Shown here: positions 1-9,908 of the stretch, piece by piece
Layout: every line of letters begins with the position of its first letter
Numbering within the stretch: position 1 is the first letter of the stretch
Source: Rhizobacter terrae
Lineage (GTDB): Bacteria; Pseudomonadota; Gammaproteobacteria; Burkholderiales; Burkholderiaceae_C
Assembly (NCBI RefSeq): GCF_003852895.1
Contig: NZ_QUSW01000001.1
Span: forward strand, 1,240,001 to 1,304,000
Length of the DNA: 64,000 bases
Direction of reading: 5' to 3'
The notes under the pieces: generated by a model
What the model was told of the DNA's origin: nothing
What the model saw: the letters and a program-made list of their open reading frames with translations, nothing else
Databases searched by the model: none
Made by a program: the position numbers and the translations under genes

Positions 1-214
1 TGATCTGCAACTGCGCCTGCCGGATTTCCTGCAGGTCGTGGTCCATGGCCGAGAAGGACTCGAGCGAAGGCACGGTGCGAAGGGCCACATGGTCGAACTC
101 GCCCTTGAAGCGGGCGAACTCGAACAAGGCCACGGCGGCCATGAGTGCCGCCGCCAGGAGCATCACGCCAAAACCAAGACCCATGCGGGTGCCGACTTTG
201 AGGTTGGAAAGCAT
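1..214 (-). CDS. Methyl-accepting chemotaxis protein, N-terminal part (runs off left edge)
   Basis: The reverse strand reads from an ATG at 214 to the window edge as MLSNLKVGTRMGLGFGVMLL, followed by one hydrophobic membrane segment (about residues 11-32) and the start of a periplasmic domain (FDHVALRTVPSLESF). The opening is the usual one for transmembrane chemoreceptors of Burkholderiales, with a short basic cytoplasmic tail before TM1. Only about 71 residues are present; the HAMP and signalling domains lie outside the window. A sigma-28-like promoter lies 57 bases upstream of the ATG, which fits control by the flagellar regulon. The Shine-Dalgarno is weak. The ligand cannot be judged. Confidence 0.85.
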   Translation of the reverse strand, partial: MLSNLKVGTRMGLGFGVMLLAAALMAAVALFEFARFKGEFDHVALRTVPSLESFSAMDHDLQEIRQAQLQI

Positions 215-270
215 GCCAATGATCTCGAAAAGGTAATGGGGGCTCGGACGGAGCCGATACTGCTCAGACC

Positions 271-297
271 TTATCGGCATGGTGCCTGGGTGCTTGA
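271..297 (-). promoter_or_regulatory. Sigma-28 (FliA) promoter for the chemoreceptor gene
   Basis: On the minus strand TCAAGCAC is followed by exactly 11 bases and then GCCGATAA. The second box is a perfect match to the flagellar sigma -10 element (consensus TAAAGTTT-N11-GCCGATAA); the -35 box matches at about half its positions. The promoter points into the chemoreceptor gene starting at 214, with a leader of about 50 bases. Spacing and position make chance unlikely, but no start site has been measured. Confidence 0.65.
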
Positions 298-369
298 GTG
301 CCGATTGGCGGAATAGGTGGGGAAAAGTTGCTCTCGTTTGGGAAGAATTTCCTTAAACCGCTGAAGGGT

Positions 370-382
370 GGAAACGGTTTCC
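370..382. promoter_or_regulatory. Palindrome GGAAACGGTTTCC, LacI-family-like box
   Basis: This is a perfect 13-base odd palindrome in the gene-free stretch upstream of the chemoreceptor gene. The half-site resembles the boxes upstream of the GH17 gene at 32767-32881 (GGAACCGGTTTC and relatives), and related sequence (TTAAACCGCTGAAGG) lies just to its left. It may bind a LacI-type regulator, but it lies about 85 bases upstream of the sigma-28 promoter and its target is unclear. Confidence 0.3.
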
Positions 383-420
383 GAATAGCGCACTGTGCGG
401 TTTTTGGCAGATTGGGGTGG

Positions 421-660
421 GGCAAAGGCGCGGGTGGGCTGGCTGGGGCGCGCGGCGGAAGCGGTCGGCCGTTGGCCGACTCCGCTGCGGTGCTCGGCTT
501 CATGGGCTGCCGCAGAACTCACTCCGCGCCCCTGCGGTGCGCTGCGTTCAAACATGCTGCGGCAAGTCAGAAGACGAAGCGCGCTGCGCGCGCGCCCATG
601 AAGCCTGCGCTCCTCGCCGCTTCCTGATGCGCGCCCCAGCCAGCCCACCCACGCCTTTGC
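421..660. repeat. Nested palindromic intergenic repeat, copy A
   Basis: Outer arms 422-452 and 630-660 are reverse complements over 31 bases with one mismatch. A second, inner pair (GGCTTCATGGGC at 496-507 against 594-605) is perfect. The interior (about 510-590) contains, in inverted orientation, the core shared with copies B (708-938) and C (45769-46001), recognised by GCGCGCTTCGTCTTCT and GCGCACCGCAGGGGCGC. The outer arms differ from those of B and C, so the family is mosaic. No credible reading frame is present; translations of this stretch are arginine/alanine-rich GC artefacts. Confidence 0.75.
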
Positions 661-707
661 TGTTGTGACTTCGGGTTTTCTCGTCGAGCCAAGCCTTCAC
701 CACTTGA

Positions 708-938
708 GCGGCAGGCGGCATGGGCCAGGGGCTGCGTCTGTGGCGGCGAGCAGCGCAGCACCGAGGGGTGGCGTGCGCAGCACGCTTCGTCTTCTGACTC
801 ACGGGGACTGTCTGACCACAGCGCACCGCAGGGGCGCGGCGGGAGTTTCCCCGTGCACCCCTCGGTGCGAGCAGCACAGCGCAGTCGGCCCCAGGCCGAC
901 CGCCACAGCCGCTGCCCCTGGCCCATGCCGCCTGCCGC
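708..938. repeat. Nested palindromic intergenic repeat, copy B
   Basis: Terminal arms of 39 bases (708-746 and 900-938) are reverse complements with two mismatches. An inner perfect 13-base pair, GCACCGAGGGGTG at 758-770 with its complement at 856-868, is nested inside. The arms and core are nearly the same as copy C 45 kb away, including the flank TTCGGGTTTTCTCGTCG to the left. It sits between the terminator of the GH16 gene (1055) and copy A. Transcribed, it would fold into a long hairpin. It encodes no transposase; a non-autonomous (MITE-like) origin is possible. Confidence 0.8.
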
Positions 939-966
939 GGATCAACCAGACCAATGAGGCAACAAC

Positions 967-1005
967 AAAAAAAGAGGCCGTCGCGCAGACAACCACGCGA
1001 CGGCC
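967..1005 (-). terminator. Rho-independent terminator of the GH16 gene/operon
   Basis: A perfect 10-bp stem, GGCCGTCGCG (976-985) with CGCGACGGCC (996-1005), has a 10-base loop and is followed on the minus strand by a run of T (complement of 967-973). It lies 49 bases beyond the stop codon of the GH16 gene ending at 1055, so it closes that minus-strand unit. Confidence 0.85.
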
Positions 1006-1054
1006 AACACCTCACGCTCTCTCACTCGTGATGTGGCTTCCGGTTCAGCTCAGT

Positions 1055-1756
1055 TCAATCCGTGACCTTCACCCAGTCGTAGTAGGCCGGCCCACCCCCA
1101 CCGGAGTAAGTCCCGACGAAGCCCTTGGCGCCGGCCGAGTTGTTGCCCACCCAGTGGTTCAGCATCAGCCGCATCGGCGCGGAAATCGCAGAGTTCACGC
1201 GGCGGAATTCCTGCTCCTGCCCCGCATCGTTCACATGGAAGAAGCGGATGTAGCTCGGCCGCCATTCGAAGCCGATGGTCCTCCAGCCGGTGGCGATGGC
1301 GAACTGCTGGTAGTTCTGCTTGCCCGCCACCCACACGTTCGTGTGCAGCGTGCGCCCCGCGTTGATGAACTCCAGGTCGACTTCGAAGTGGTTCGACGTG
1401 CCCGCCGTGCCCGTGTAGAGGAAGAACGAGCTGTCGCCACCTGCGATCATCCCCGGCTGCAGCCGCGTGACGAACTTGCCGTAGGTGAAGCTCTGCCAGG
1501 TGCGCACTTCCGCGCACTTGGCGGTGCTGCCGTTCACGTTCAGGTCCAGCGCGCCCCAGCCCGTGAGCCACACCTCGCTGTACGCGAATGTGCAGCCGAA
1601 GATGTCGCCGTTGAACCAGGTGGCGGTCTCCCACACGCTGCCGTTGGGGCCGCCCGTTCCGTCGAAGCCGTCGAAGAAGTTCGTGGCTTGGGCCGGCGCC
1701 GATGCAGCAATCACGCCTGCGGCCAATGCGGCGCGGACGATGGTGTTGAAGGTCAT
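1055..1756 (-). CDS. Secreted GH16 beta-glucanase (lichenase-like)
   Basis: 233 residues with a Sec signal peptide (MTFNTIVRAALAAGVIAASA, cleavage after AQA). The rest is a single GH16 jelly-roll domain. The catalytic strand reads HFEVDLEF, giving nucleophile E125, D127 and acid/base E129 in the ExDxE spacing used by lichenases and xyloglucan-type enzymes. The start follows AAGGAGACAAGACC. It is the last of three same-strand genes with a GH16-like protein (2666) and a PA-rich lipoprotein (1792), and ends at a strong terminator. Hydrolysis of beta-1,3/1,4- or beta-1,3-glucan outside the cytoplasm is inferred from the family; the exact linkage cannot be read from sequence. Confidence 0.8.
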   Translation of the reverse strand: MTFNTIVRAALAAGVIAASAPAQATNFFDGFDGTGGPNGSVWETATWFNGDIFGCTFAYSEVWLTGWGALDLNVNGSTAKCAEVRTWQSFTYGKFVTRLQPGMIAGGDSSFFLYTGTAGTSNHFEVDLEFINAGRTLHTNVWVAGKQNYQQFAIATGWRTIGFEWRPSYIRFFHVNDAGQEQEFRRVNSAISAPMRLMLNHWVGNNSAGAKGFVGTYSGGGGPAYYDWVKVTD

Positions 1757-1791
1757 GGTCTTGTCTCCTTGCGTTGTTGTGTGTGGACGTC

Positions 1792-2559
<768 letters not shown>

Positions 2560-2665
2560 TGTTGTCTCCTGTGATGTGGCCAGGAGATGGTGTTCCTGGG
2601 ACATGGCCGACGCAGTCGCTTCCTTGCGTTGGGCCTAGCCGTTCTTGCGATCGCCCTGTCGCAGA

Positions 2666-4141
2666 TCAGTAGCACATCATCAAGCCGAACTTGTTCCGTT
2701 CACATGTCACGACCCGCCGCGTGACGGGCGCAGGCGCCTCGGTCGGCGCCGCGCGGCGCGGGGCCGCAGGCTTGGCCGCGGGCCTGGGCGCGGCAGCCGC
2801 AAGCACCGCATCCCCCTTGCCGTGCGCAGCCAGCCAGGGGGCCATGCGCGCACGGTGAGCCGCCGCCAGCTCATCGTTCTGGAACACCCGCAGGTGGTCC
2901 ACGACCCATGGCGTCGTCGAGCCGGCGTTCATCTCGATGCGCAGCAGGAAGGGCCAGTGCTCGAAGGACTCGCGGGCCGCCGGCGGCATGTCGGCCATGG
3001 CCACCGTCTTCACCGTGGCTCCATCGAGTTGCCAGCGCAGTTGCTTCGGGTCCCACTCCAGCACGATGGTGTGGAAGCCATCCTGCAACTGCGCGGTGGA
3101 CAAGGCCGCCTGGTAGGCCGCGTCTTCGTCGATGCCCGGCGCATAGACGCCGACGTGGGTGTCGGCCCCTTCGTTGTCCAGCAGCGTGATCTCACCCTCC
3201 TCCGGCCAGTTCAAGGCGGTGAGCGGCGCGCCGCGCAGCGACACCCGCACGGCGGACGACAGCGGGAGCTTGGCGCGCAACTCCACGCGCCCATGCGTGA
3301 GTGCCGCCGGATAGCGCATCTGCATGCTGAACGGTGCCGTCAACACCAGGTGACCGTTGCCGTCATGCACCGGCACGGTGGTGCCCGGGACCTTGTTGTT
3401 GAGCCAACGCTTCTCGTCGATGCCCGCGCCCGAGGGTGCGTTGAATTCATCCGACCAGGCCAGCTTCCAGGCCGCCGGCCGCGATGCCGAGGCCGGGGGT
3501 GGCGGGGCGGCCGACGCCAGGTGGCTTGTCGCGCCGGTCTTCACGAATTCGATGCGACCCACGTCGAAGATCACCGGCTCGTCGGCAGCGTCATTGGCCG
3601 TCACCTCCACCTGCACCACGGCCGGCAGCGTCTGCGCGATGCTGGCCCCGCGAGGACCGCAGTAAGGCTCCGGCTCGAAAGCCTCCAGCGGAATCTCCAG
3701 TTCGGCCGACGCCGCGACGCGCTGGAACACCACCGGATAGCAGCCTTCTTTCTGCGTCTTCACATCCGGCCCCTTGAGGCGGATGCGCAGGTTGCGCGCC
3801 GCGTTCGACGCGAGACGGATGCGCAGGCTCTGATACCCCGACAGGTTGACCGCGGTGTTGGCCGCATTGGCCGGCACCGCCAAGCCCAGCGTGCTCCATT
3901 GGCTGCCCTGGCCGCGGGCGATGCGGCCGGCCACCCTCACGGCCGATCCTGCCAACACGAGCGGCTCTGACGAGACATCGCCCGGCTTCTCCGCGAGCGC
4001 GATGGCATTCACCGGCGCCCCCGAGGTGCTGACCGAGGCCGACCTGAACTCCGCCCACACCATGGACGGTCCGTCGGCTGCGAAGACTGGCGACATGCAC
4101 CATGCCGCGCACGCAGCCCCCAACAATCGGCGAGCGTTCAT
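2666..4141 (-). CDS. Exported GH16-like protein with degenerate active site and N-terminal two-cysteine module
   Basis: 491 residues from the ATG behind CAGGAAGGGGACAAAAG; signal peptide MNARRLLGAACAAWCMSPVFA. Residues about 25-190 form the two-cysteine module (EGCYPVVFQ...EPYCGPRG), closely like the lipoprotein at 14823. A GH16 domain follows (about 225-430; WSDEFNAP, WPEEGEITLLDNEG, FHTIVLEWDP). The catalytic signature, normally ExDxxE, reads E317-I-T319-L-L-D322: the nucleophile is kept, the assisting Asp is Thr and the acid/base Glu is Asp. The C-terminal tail is Pro/Ala-rich and ends with CERNKFGLMMCY. It may be a glycan-binding relic or have altered chemistry. It is first of a three-gene minus-strand set. 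Confidence 0.75.
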   Translation of the reverse strand: MNARRLLGAACAAWCMSPVFAADGPSMVWAEFRSASVSTSGAPVNAIALAEKPGDVSSEPLVLAGSAVRVAGRIARGQGSQWSTLGLAVPANAANTAVNLSGYQSLRIRLASNAARNLRIRLKGPDVKTQKEGCYPVVFQRVAASAELEIPLEAFEPEPYCGPRGASIAQTLPAVVQVEVTANDAADEPVIFDVGRIEFVKTGATSHLASAAPPPPASASRPAAWKLAWSDEFNAPSGAGIDEKRWLNNKVPGTTVPVHDGNGHLVLTAPFSMQMRYPAALTHGRVELRAKLPLSSAVRVSLRGAPLTALNWPEEGEITLLDNEGADTHVGVYAPGIDEDAAYQAALSTAQLQDGFHTIVLEWDPKQLRWQLDGATVKTVAMADMPPAARESFEHWPFLLRIEMNAGSTTPWVVDHLRVFQNDELAAAHRARMAPWLAAHGKGDAVLAAAAPRPAAKPAAPRRAAPTEAPAPVTRRVVTCERNKFGLMMCY

Positions 4142-4253
4142 CTTTTGTCCCCTTCCTGCCACCGTCGTCCGCCGTGCGCCTGAACCGGCGATGGATGGCG
4201 TTTTCGACACAAGCCTCAGCGGCTGCGTCCGGATGAATCCCGGCGTCCGCGGG

Positions 4254-5210
4254 TCACGCAGGCTCGACGGGCATGCACAGTTCGCAGCTCACGCGCTCGC
4301 CGCCGGGTGCGCCCTCGCGGCGGTCGTAGCGCTCGAAGAAGTGGCCCTCGCCGAGGCGGAAGGACGAGCCGGGCAGCCACTCGTTGAGCAGCGCCTCCCA
4401 ACCGCCGCCGATGTCCGCGGCCGGGCCGTCGAACTTCAGGCATGCCGCCCATTGCGCGGGCAGCTGGCGTCGCATGGTGCGAAGGCCGGGGTCGTTCCAT
4501 TCCTGCGGCAGTTCAACGCAGGCATCCATGCGGCAGTTCGATGCAGGCGTGATGGACGGGTCGTCCAGGCCCACCGACATCAGCGGCTGGCCACCCAGGC
4601 CCAGGCTGTCGACCCAGGGAATGAAGCGCAGCCACAGGGAATGCGCATGGCTGGCGTAGTCGCCGCGCTCGCGCATGTACAGCACCTCGCGCGCCTCGAT
4701 GCGCTTGACCTCCACGCGGAAGTGCTTCGTGCGCCAGCAATCGTTTGCAGGCGTGCGCCAGCCAATCCATCCGCCCGAGCGCCACTGCGATGGCGTCATG
4801 CCGAAGTGCTCGCGGAAGGCGCGGGCAAAGGCTTCGGGCGAAGCGAAGCCGCAGTTCAGCGACACCGCAGTCACCTTCTCGTTGGGACAGTGCCGCAGCC
4901 GCCCCGCGGCCGATTCCAGGCGGCGGCGCCGCACGAATTCCTTCAGCGTCTCGCCCGTCCAGGCGAGGAAGAGGCGGTGGAAATGAAAGGGCGAGAAGGC
5001 CGCGAGATCCGCCAGCTTTTCCAGGCCCAGGTCCTCCGACAGGTGCGTCTCGATGTGGTCCAGCACTTGCTCCATGCGCCGCAGGTGATGGCTGCGCAAG
5101 GCCGGATGCTCGCGCGTGCGCCCGGTCGGCGGCAGCACTTCGGCCTGGATGGGCTGGAGCGTGGCGACACGTCCCGGCGCCAGGGCCGGGGATAAAGCTG
5201 GCGTGTTCAT
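4254..5210 (-). CDS. AraC-family regulator with C-terminal GyrI-like effector domain
   Basis: 318 residues. Two helix-turn-helix motifs of the AraC type lie near the N-terminus (about residues 45-140; LEKLADLAAFSPFHFHRLF and VSLNCGFASPEAFARAF). They are followed by a GyrI-like/SOUL small-molecule-binding domain (about 155-315). This order, HTH first, is that of the Rob/SoxS-like multidrug-responsive subgroup rather than of sugar-binding AraC. It lies between the GH16 set and the sugar ABC operon on the same strand, but its domain type suggests an independent regulon, perhaps its own gene. The only ATG available is at 5210. Confidence 0.8.
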   Translation of the reverse strand: MNTPALSPALAPGRVATLQPIQAEVLPPTGRTREHPALRSHHLRRMEQVLDHIETHLSEDLGLEKLADLAAFSPFHFHRLFLAWTGETLKEFVRRRRLESAAGRLRHCPNEKVTAVSLNCGFASPEAFARAFREHFGMTPSQWRSGGWIGWRTPANDCWRTKHFRVEVKRIEAREVLYMRERGDYASHAHSLWLRFIPWVDSLGLGGQPLMSVGLDDPSITPASNCRMDACVELPQEWNDPGLRTMRRQLPAQWAACLKFDGPAADIGGGWEALLNEWLPGSSFRLGEGHFFERYDRREGAPGGERVSCELCMPVEPA

Positions 5211-5247
5211 GCGGACCTCGCTGGGTGGAAAAGCGCCGTGTGTCTCT

Positions 5248-6336
<1,089 letters not shown>

Positions 6337-6352
6337 TTGAATGCTTCCTTGG

Positions 6353-7258
6353 TCAGCCCTTGACGGCACCAGCGGTCAGGCCTTCGATGAGGCGACGTGA
6401 ATAGAGGACGAAGAGCACCAGCAGCGGCAGCACGGTGATGGCCGATCCCGCGCTGATCGCGCCCCACGGCGTCTGCCCCGTGCCCTGCAGCGAGCGCAGC
6501 ACCAGCGGCGCGGTGAACATCTCCATGCGGCTCATCACGAGCAGCGCGCCGACGAAGTTGTTGTAGGCCCCGATGAAGGTCACCAGGCCCAGCGTACCCA
6601 TGGCCGGGCCGATGAGCGGCACCACGACGCGCCAGTAGATGCCGAACTCGCCGCAGCCGTCCATGCGGGCGGCCTCCACCAGCTCGCGCGGGATGGCCGA
6701 GCCGATGTACTGGCGCATCATGAACACGCCGAACGCCGAGCAGGCACCGGGGATGATCAGCGCCCGCGTGCTGTTGAGCCAGTCGAACTCCTTCATCAGC
6801 AGCACGAAGGGGATCATGCCCACGAAGGCCGGCAGCAGCATGGTGGCCATGAGTGCGCCGAACAGCTTCTCGCGGCCGGGGAAGTCGTACATCGCGAACG
6901 CATAGCCGCCCAGCGAGCAGAAGAACAGGTTCAGCACCGTGGCCGCGAAGGCGATCCACAGCGACAGGCCCACGCTGTGCCAGAAGTGCGGGCGCAGCGT
7001 CACCAGCTCGCGCAGGTTGTCCATCAGCGCGGAGCCGAACCACAGGGGCGGAGGCACCGAGAGGATGTCGGTGTTCGTGTGCGTCGCGAAGACGAACATG
7101 AAGTAGAACGGCGCGAGCATGATGAGCGCGCCGACGAGGATGACGGCGTACGGCAGCCATTGCAGCGGATTGACGCTGCGCTTCTTCGAACGCGCCTGCT
7201 TGACGGGCGCCGAGGGCTGGACGGCCATCGCCGGCACGGAGAGTTGGGTGGCGGCCAT
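6353..7258 (-). CDS. Sugar ABC transporter permease (MalG type)
   Basis: 301 residues with about six membrane segments and a cytosolic N-terminal extension of some 35 residues. The EAA loop that contacts the ATPase is clear (EAARMDGCGEFGIYWRVVVPL, residues near 195-215). It starts three bases after the stop of the partner permease, so the two are translationally coupled. It belongs to the CUT1 family of oligosaccharide importers. Confidence 0.9.
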   Translation of the reverse strand: MAATQLSVPAMAVQPSAPVKQARSKKRSVNPLQWLPYAVILVGALIMLAPFYFMFVFATHTNTDILSVPPPLWFGSALMDNLRELVTLRPHFWHSVGLSLWIAFAATVLNLFFCSLGGYAFAMYDFPGREKLFGALMATMLLPAFVGMIPFVLLMKEFDWLNSTRALIIPGACSAFGVFMMRQYIGSAIPRELVEAARMDGCGEFGIYWRVVVPLIGPAMGTLGLVTFIGAYNNFVGALLVMSRMEMFTAPLVLRSLQGTGQTPWGAISAGSAITVLPLLVLFVLYSRRLIEGLTAGAVKG

Positions 7259-7261
7259 GGC

Positions 7262-8293
7262 TTACTCCTTGCGCCCGAGGGTGCGGTTGTTGAGCCACGT
7301 CAGCGCGGCGATCACCATGAACATCAGCCAGGCCACCGACGATGCGGTGCCGAAGTCGCCATCGGTGAGGCCGACCTTGTACATCTGCATGGCCACGGTC
7401 TCGGCCACCTGGCCCACGCCGCCGGAGCCGCCGGTGAGGATGAAGGGCTCCTCGAACAGCTGCAGGTTGCCGATGATGGTCAGCGTCACGGCGAACAGCA
7501 TCATGGGACGCAGCAGCGGCACGGTGATGTAGCGGAACTGCTGCCACAGGCCGGCGCCGTCGATGGTGGCGGCTTCGTAGAGGTCTTTCGGAATGGTCTG
7601 CAAGGCGGAGAGGTACAGCACGGTGTTCCAGCCCACGAAGCGCCACCACACGATGAAGGCGACGATGGGCCGGGTGTATTCCGGACGTCCCCAATCGATG
7701 TTCTGCGCCGGGAATATCCACGACAGCGGATGCATGCCGAACACCTCGACATGATTCAGGCCGGTGAGCACCTGGTTGATGACGCCGAAGTCGCGCGAGA
7801 ACAGCGACGAGAACACCAGCGTGATGGCCACGGTGTTGGTGATGTACGGCAGGAAGTACATCGCGATCACCGGGTTGCGCGCACGGCGGAACTTGGTGTG
7901 GATGAAGAAGGCCAGCGGCACGGCGATGAAGTGCTGCGGCAGGCCGGAGGCAAAGCCCAGCCAGAAGGTGTTGTACATGGCGCGCCAGAAGTCGCGCGAA
8001 TACAGCTCGCTCCAGAACTCGCCGGAGAAGAACCGGCCCCAGGGCAGGTCGTTGAGCTGCAGGACGAAGGCGTAGTTGCCAAAGCCTTCCCACTTCATGC
8101 TGCCGATGCCCGCGGTCAATTCCCAGCGGAAGAACGAGGCGTAGGCCGAGAACAGCAGGGGGAAGAGGCCGAACGCGATGAAGAGGATGAAAAAGGGCGC
8201 GACGAAGACGTAGGGCATGAACTGCCACGGCTTGAGGCGGCGCTTCTTCTGCCCCTTCGGCGGCGTGCCGTTGGAAGCAAGGACAGCGGACAT
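7262..8293 (-). CDS. Sugar ABC transporter permease (MalF type)
   Basis: 343 residues, about six membrane helices, with an EAA loop reading YEAATIDGAGLWQQFRYITVPLL-like sequence in the C-terminal half. It pairs with the MalG-type permease immediately downstream. The gap of 93 bases after the binding-protein gene has no clear terminator, so it is probably in the same transcript. Confidence 0.9.
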   Translation of the reverse strand: MSAVLASNGTPPKGQKKRRLKPWQFMPYVFVAPFFILFIAFGLFPLLFSAYASFFRWELTAGIGSMKWEGFGNYAFVLQLNDLPWGRFFSGEFWSELYSRDFWRAMYNTFWLGFASGLPQHFIAVPLAFFIHTKFRRARNPVIAMYFLPYITNTVAITLVFSSLFSRDFGVINQVLTGLNHVEVFGMHPLSWIFPAQNIDWGRPEYTRPIVAFIVWWRFVGWNTVLYLSALQTIPKDLYEAATIDGAGLWQQFRYITVPLLRPMMLFAVTLTIIGNLQLFEEPFILTGGSGGVGQVAETVAMQMYKVGLTDGDFGTASSVAWLMFMVIAALTWLNNRTLGRKE

Positions 8294-8386
8294 GAGCGGC
8301 TCGGTGGTGTGTGTTATGGACTGCTGCGGACTGTTTGTTCACGCGGCACCCGTGACTTCACGTCAAGGGCGCCGCGTGCCCAGCCG

Positions 8387-9631
8387 TCAGTGGCGGATGC
8401 GGCGCTCGATCGCCTTCTTGGCGTCGGCGAGCGCGGCCTTCACGTCCTTGCCTTGTTCCAGCACCTTGTCGAATTCGGCATTCACCACTTCCTGCGCCAC
8501 CGGATCGAGCTTGTCGACTTCGGTCGCGGGAATCTTCGCGGCGGTGGCCTTCCACTGCTCACGCGCCTTCTGGCCACCCAGGAATTCGATGGGCTGCGAC
8601 ACGAAGGCGTCGTTGGTGGCATCCACCAGCACCGGGAAGGCATCCAGCTCTCGGAAGGCAGCGATCTGCACTTCCTTGTTGGTCGTCATGAACTTCACGA
8701 AGTCCCAGGCGAGCTCCTTGTTCTTCGCACCCTTGGGGATGGCGTAGAAGCTGCCGCCGTACGACGCGTTCACGCCGCCGGGAATGCCGGCCGAGCGCCA
8801 GTTGCCCTTGGTGTCCGGTGCGATCCAGTTCTTCAGGTGGCCGGCCAGCCAGGCGCCCATCATTTCCGAGGCGATGGTGCCGCGCTTGAAGCCTTCGCTC
8901 CACTCGTTGCTCCAGGCGCCGATCTTGGCGTCGATGCCGGCGGCGCGTGCCTGCTTGGCGGTCTCGAAGGCGTTCACGAAGCGCGGCGAATCCACCAGCA
9001 CCTTGCCCTTGCCGTCGAAGTAGATGCCCTCGCCGTCCTTCAGGCCCGAGCGGATCATGATGTCCTTGATGGCCGAGGCGTGCGGGATGAGGAAGGAGCC
9101 AGTCTTGGCCTTGAGCGTCTTGCCCGCGTCGATGAACGAGGGCCACGATTTGGTGAGCTGCGCTTCAGTGACGCCGGCCTTGTCCATCAGGTCCTTGCGG
9201 TAGAAGAGCGCACCCGGGCCGATGTCGGCCGGCATGGCGGCGAAGATGCCGCCGCGGCTGGTGGCCTGGGCCACCGCGAACTTGAAGAACTTGTCCTTGT
9301 ATTGCAGTGCGTTGTAGGGCGGCTTGGACAGGTCTTCCACACCACCGCCTTCGGCGAACTTGGCGACGAAGCCGATCTCGATGCCCATCACGTCGGGCAG
9401 GTTGGCGCCGGTGGCCAGTGCGGTGGTCATCGCGTTGTGGTGGTCGCCGTAGCCCAGCGCCACGAGCTTGATCTCCACCTCGGGGTGAACCTTCTTGTAC
9501 AGCGGGATGGCCGCTTGCACGGAGCGGTCGAGGTCCTTGAAGGACGCCACGGTCAGCACCGTCTGGGCGTGGGCGAAGCCGGCAGTGGCCAGCAGGGCAG
9601 CAACGAGCGTGAGCCTGGATGTGAATTTCAC
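8387..9631 (-). CDS. Periplasmic sugar-binding protein of the ABC importer
   Basis: 414 residues from a GTG start chosen for its GAGGAGA ribosome site; the start also puts a clean signal peptide (ending GFAHAQ) at the N-terminus. The mature part is a family 1 extracellular solute-binding protein (SBP_bac_1, MalE/UgpB-like; motifs VTGANLPDV-like region and KELAWDFVKFMTTNKE). It is the first gene of the importer operon, and a perfect LacI-type operator lies 59 bases upstream of the start codon. Ligand is likely an oligosaccharide released by the hydrolases to the right. Confidence 0.9.
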   Translation of the reverse strand: MKFTSRLTLVAALLATAGFAHAQTVLTVASFKDLDRSVQAAIPLYKKVHPEVEIKLVALGYGDHHNAMTTALATGANLPDVMGIEIGFVAKFAEGGGVEDLSKPPYNALQYKDKFFKFAVAQATSRGGIFAAMPADIGPGALFYRKDLMDKAGVTEAQLTKSWPSFIDAGKTLKAKTGSFLIPHASAIKDIMIRSGLKDGEGIYFDGKGKVLVDSPRFVNAFETAKQARAAGIDAKIGAWSNEWSEGFKRGTIASEMMGAWLAGHLKNWIAPDTKGNWRSAGIPGGVNASYGGSFYAIPKGAKNKELAWDFVKFMTTNKEVQIAAFRELDAFPVLVDATNDAFVSQPIEFLGGQKAREQWKATAAKIPATEVDKLDPVAQEVVNAEFDKVLEQGKDVKAALADAKKAIERRIRH

Positions 9632-9689
9632 TGTGTTCTCCTCATGGTGGGCGGTCGGCGCCTTCGAACCTGCTTTCTTGACCCGGTTC

Positions 9690-9705
9690 ATGCAAGCGCT
9701 TGCAT
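9690..9705. promoter_or_regulatory. LacI-family operator ATGCAAGCGCTTGCAT upstream of the ABC importer
   Basis: This is a perfect 16-base palindrome with the central CG typical of LacI/PurR/CcpA-type operators. The same 14-base core is repeated upstream of the GH1 gene at 11056. It lies in the 5' region of the binding-protein gene. A looser copy (ATGCAAGCGG...GGCTTGCA) occurs around 9790-9820. It is almost certainly the site of the LacI-type protein encoded between the two operators. Confidence 0.85.
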
Positions 9706-9908
9706 TGCAGTGTAGGGAGGAGATTTTGGATGCCGCGTCGGGGGGAACCCTGAAGAAAGCTAGCGGATCTTGCGGTTTGTGAGAAATGGCATGCAAGCGG
9801 TATCACGAGGCTTGCACGGAGTGTCCGGAGGTTGTGCAGGAGGGCCGTGCAAACCCGGATGTGGAGATTCCGGCGGGTTCAGCCCGAAGGGGACATGGCC
9901 CCCAACCT

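Noticed and set aside
298-668. Overlapping Arg/Ala-rich ORFs on both strands in the gene-free stretch
   Set aside because: They lie inside nested palindromes, lack ribosome sites, and show no family motifs; they are frame artefacts of GC-rich repeat DNA.
6977-9715. 912-residue plus-strand ORF over the sugar ABC operon
   Set aside because: Rich in His/Arg/Gly/Val with no domain signature; antisense to three well-recognised transporter genes.
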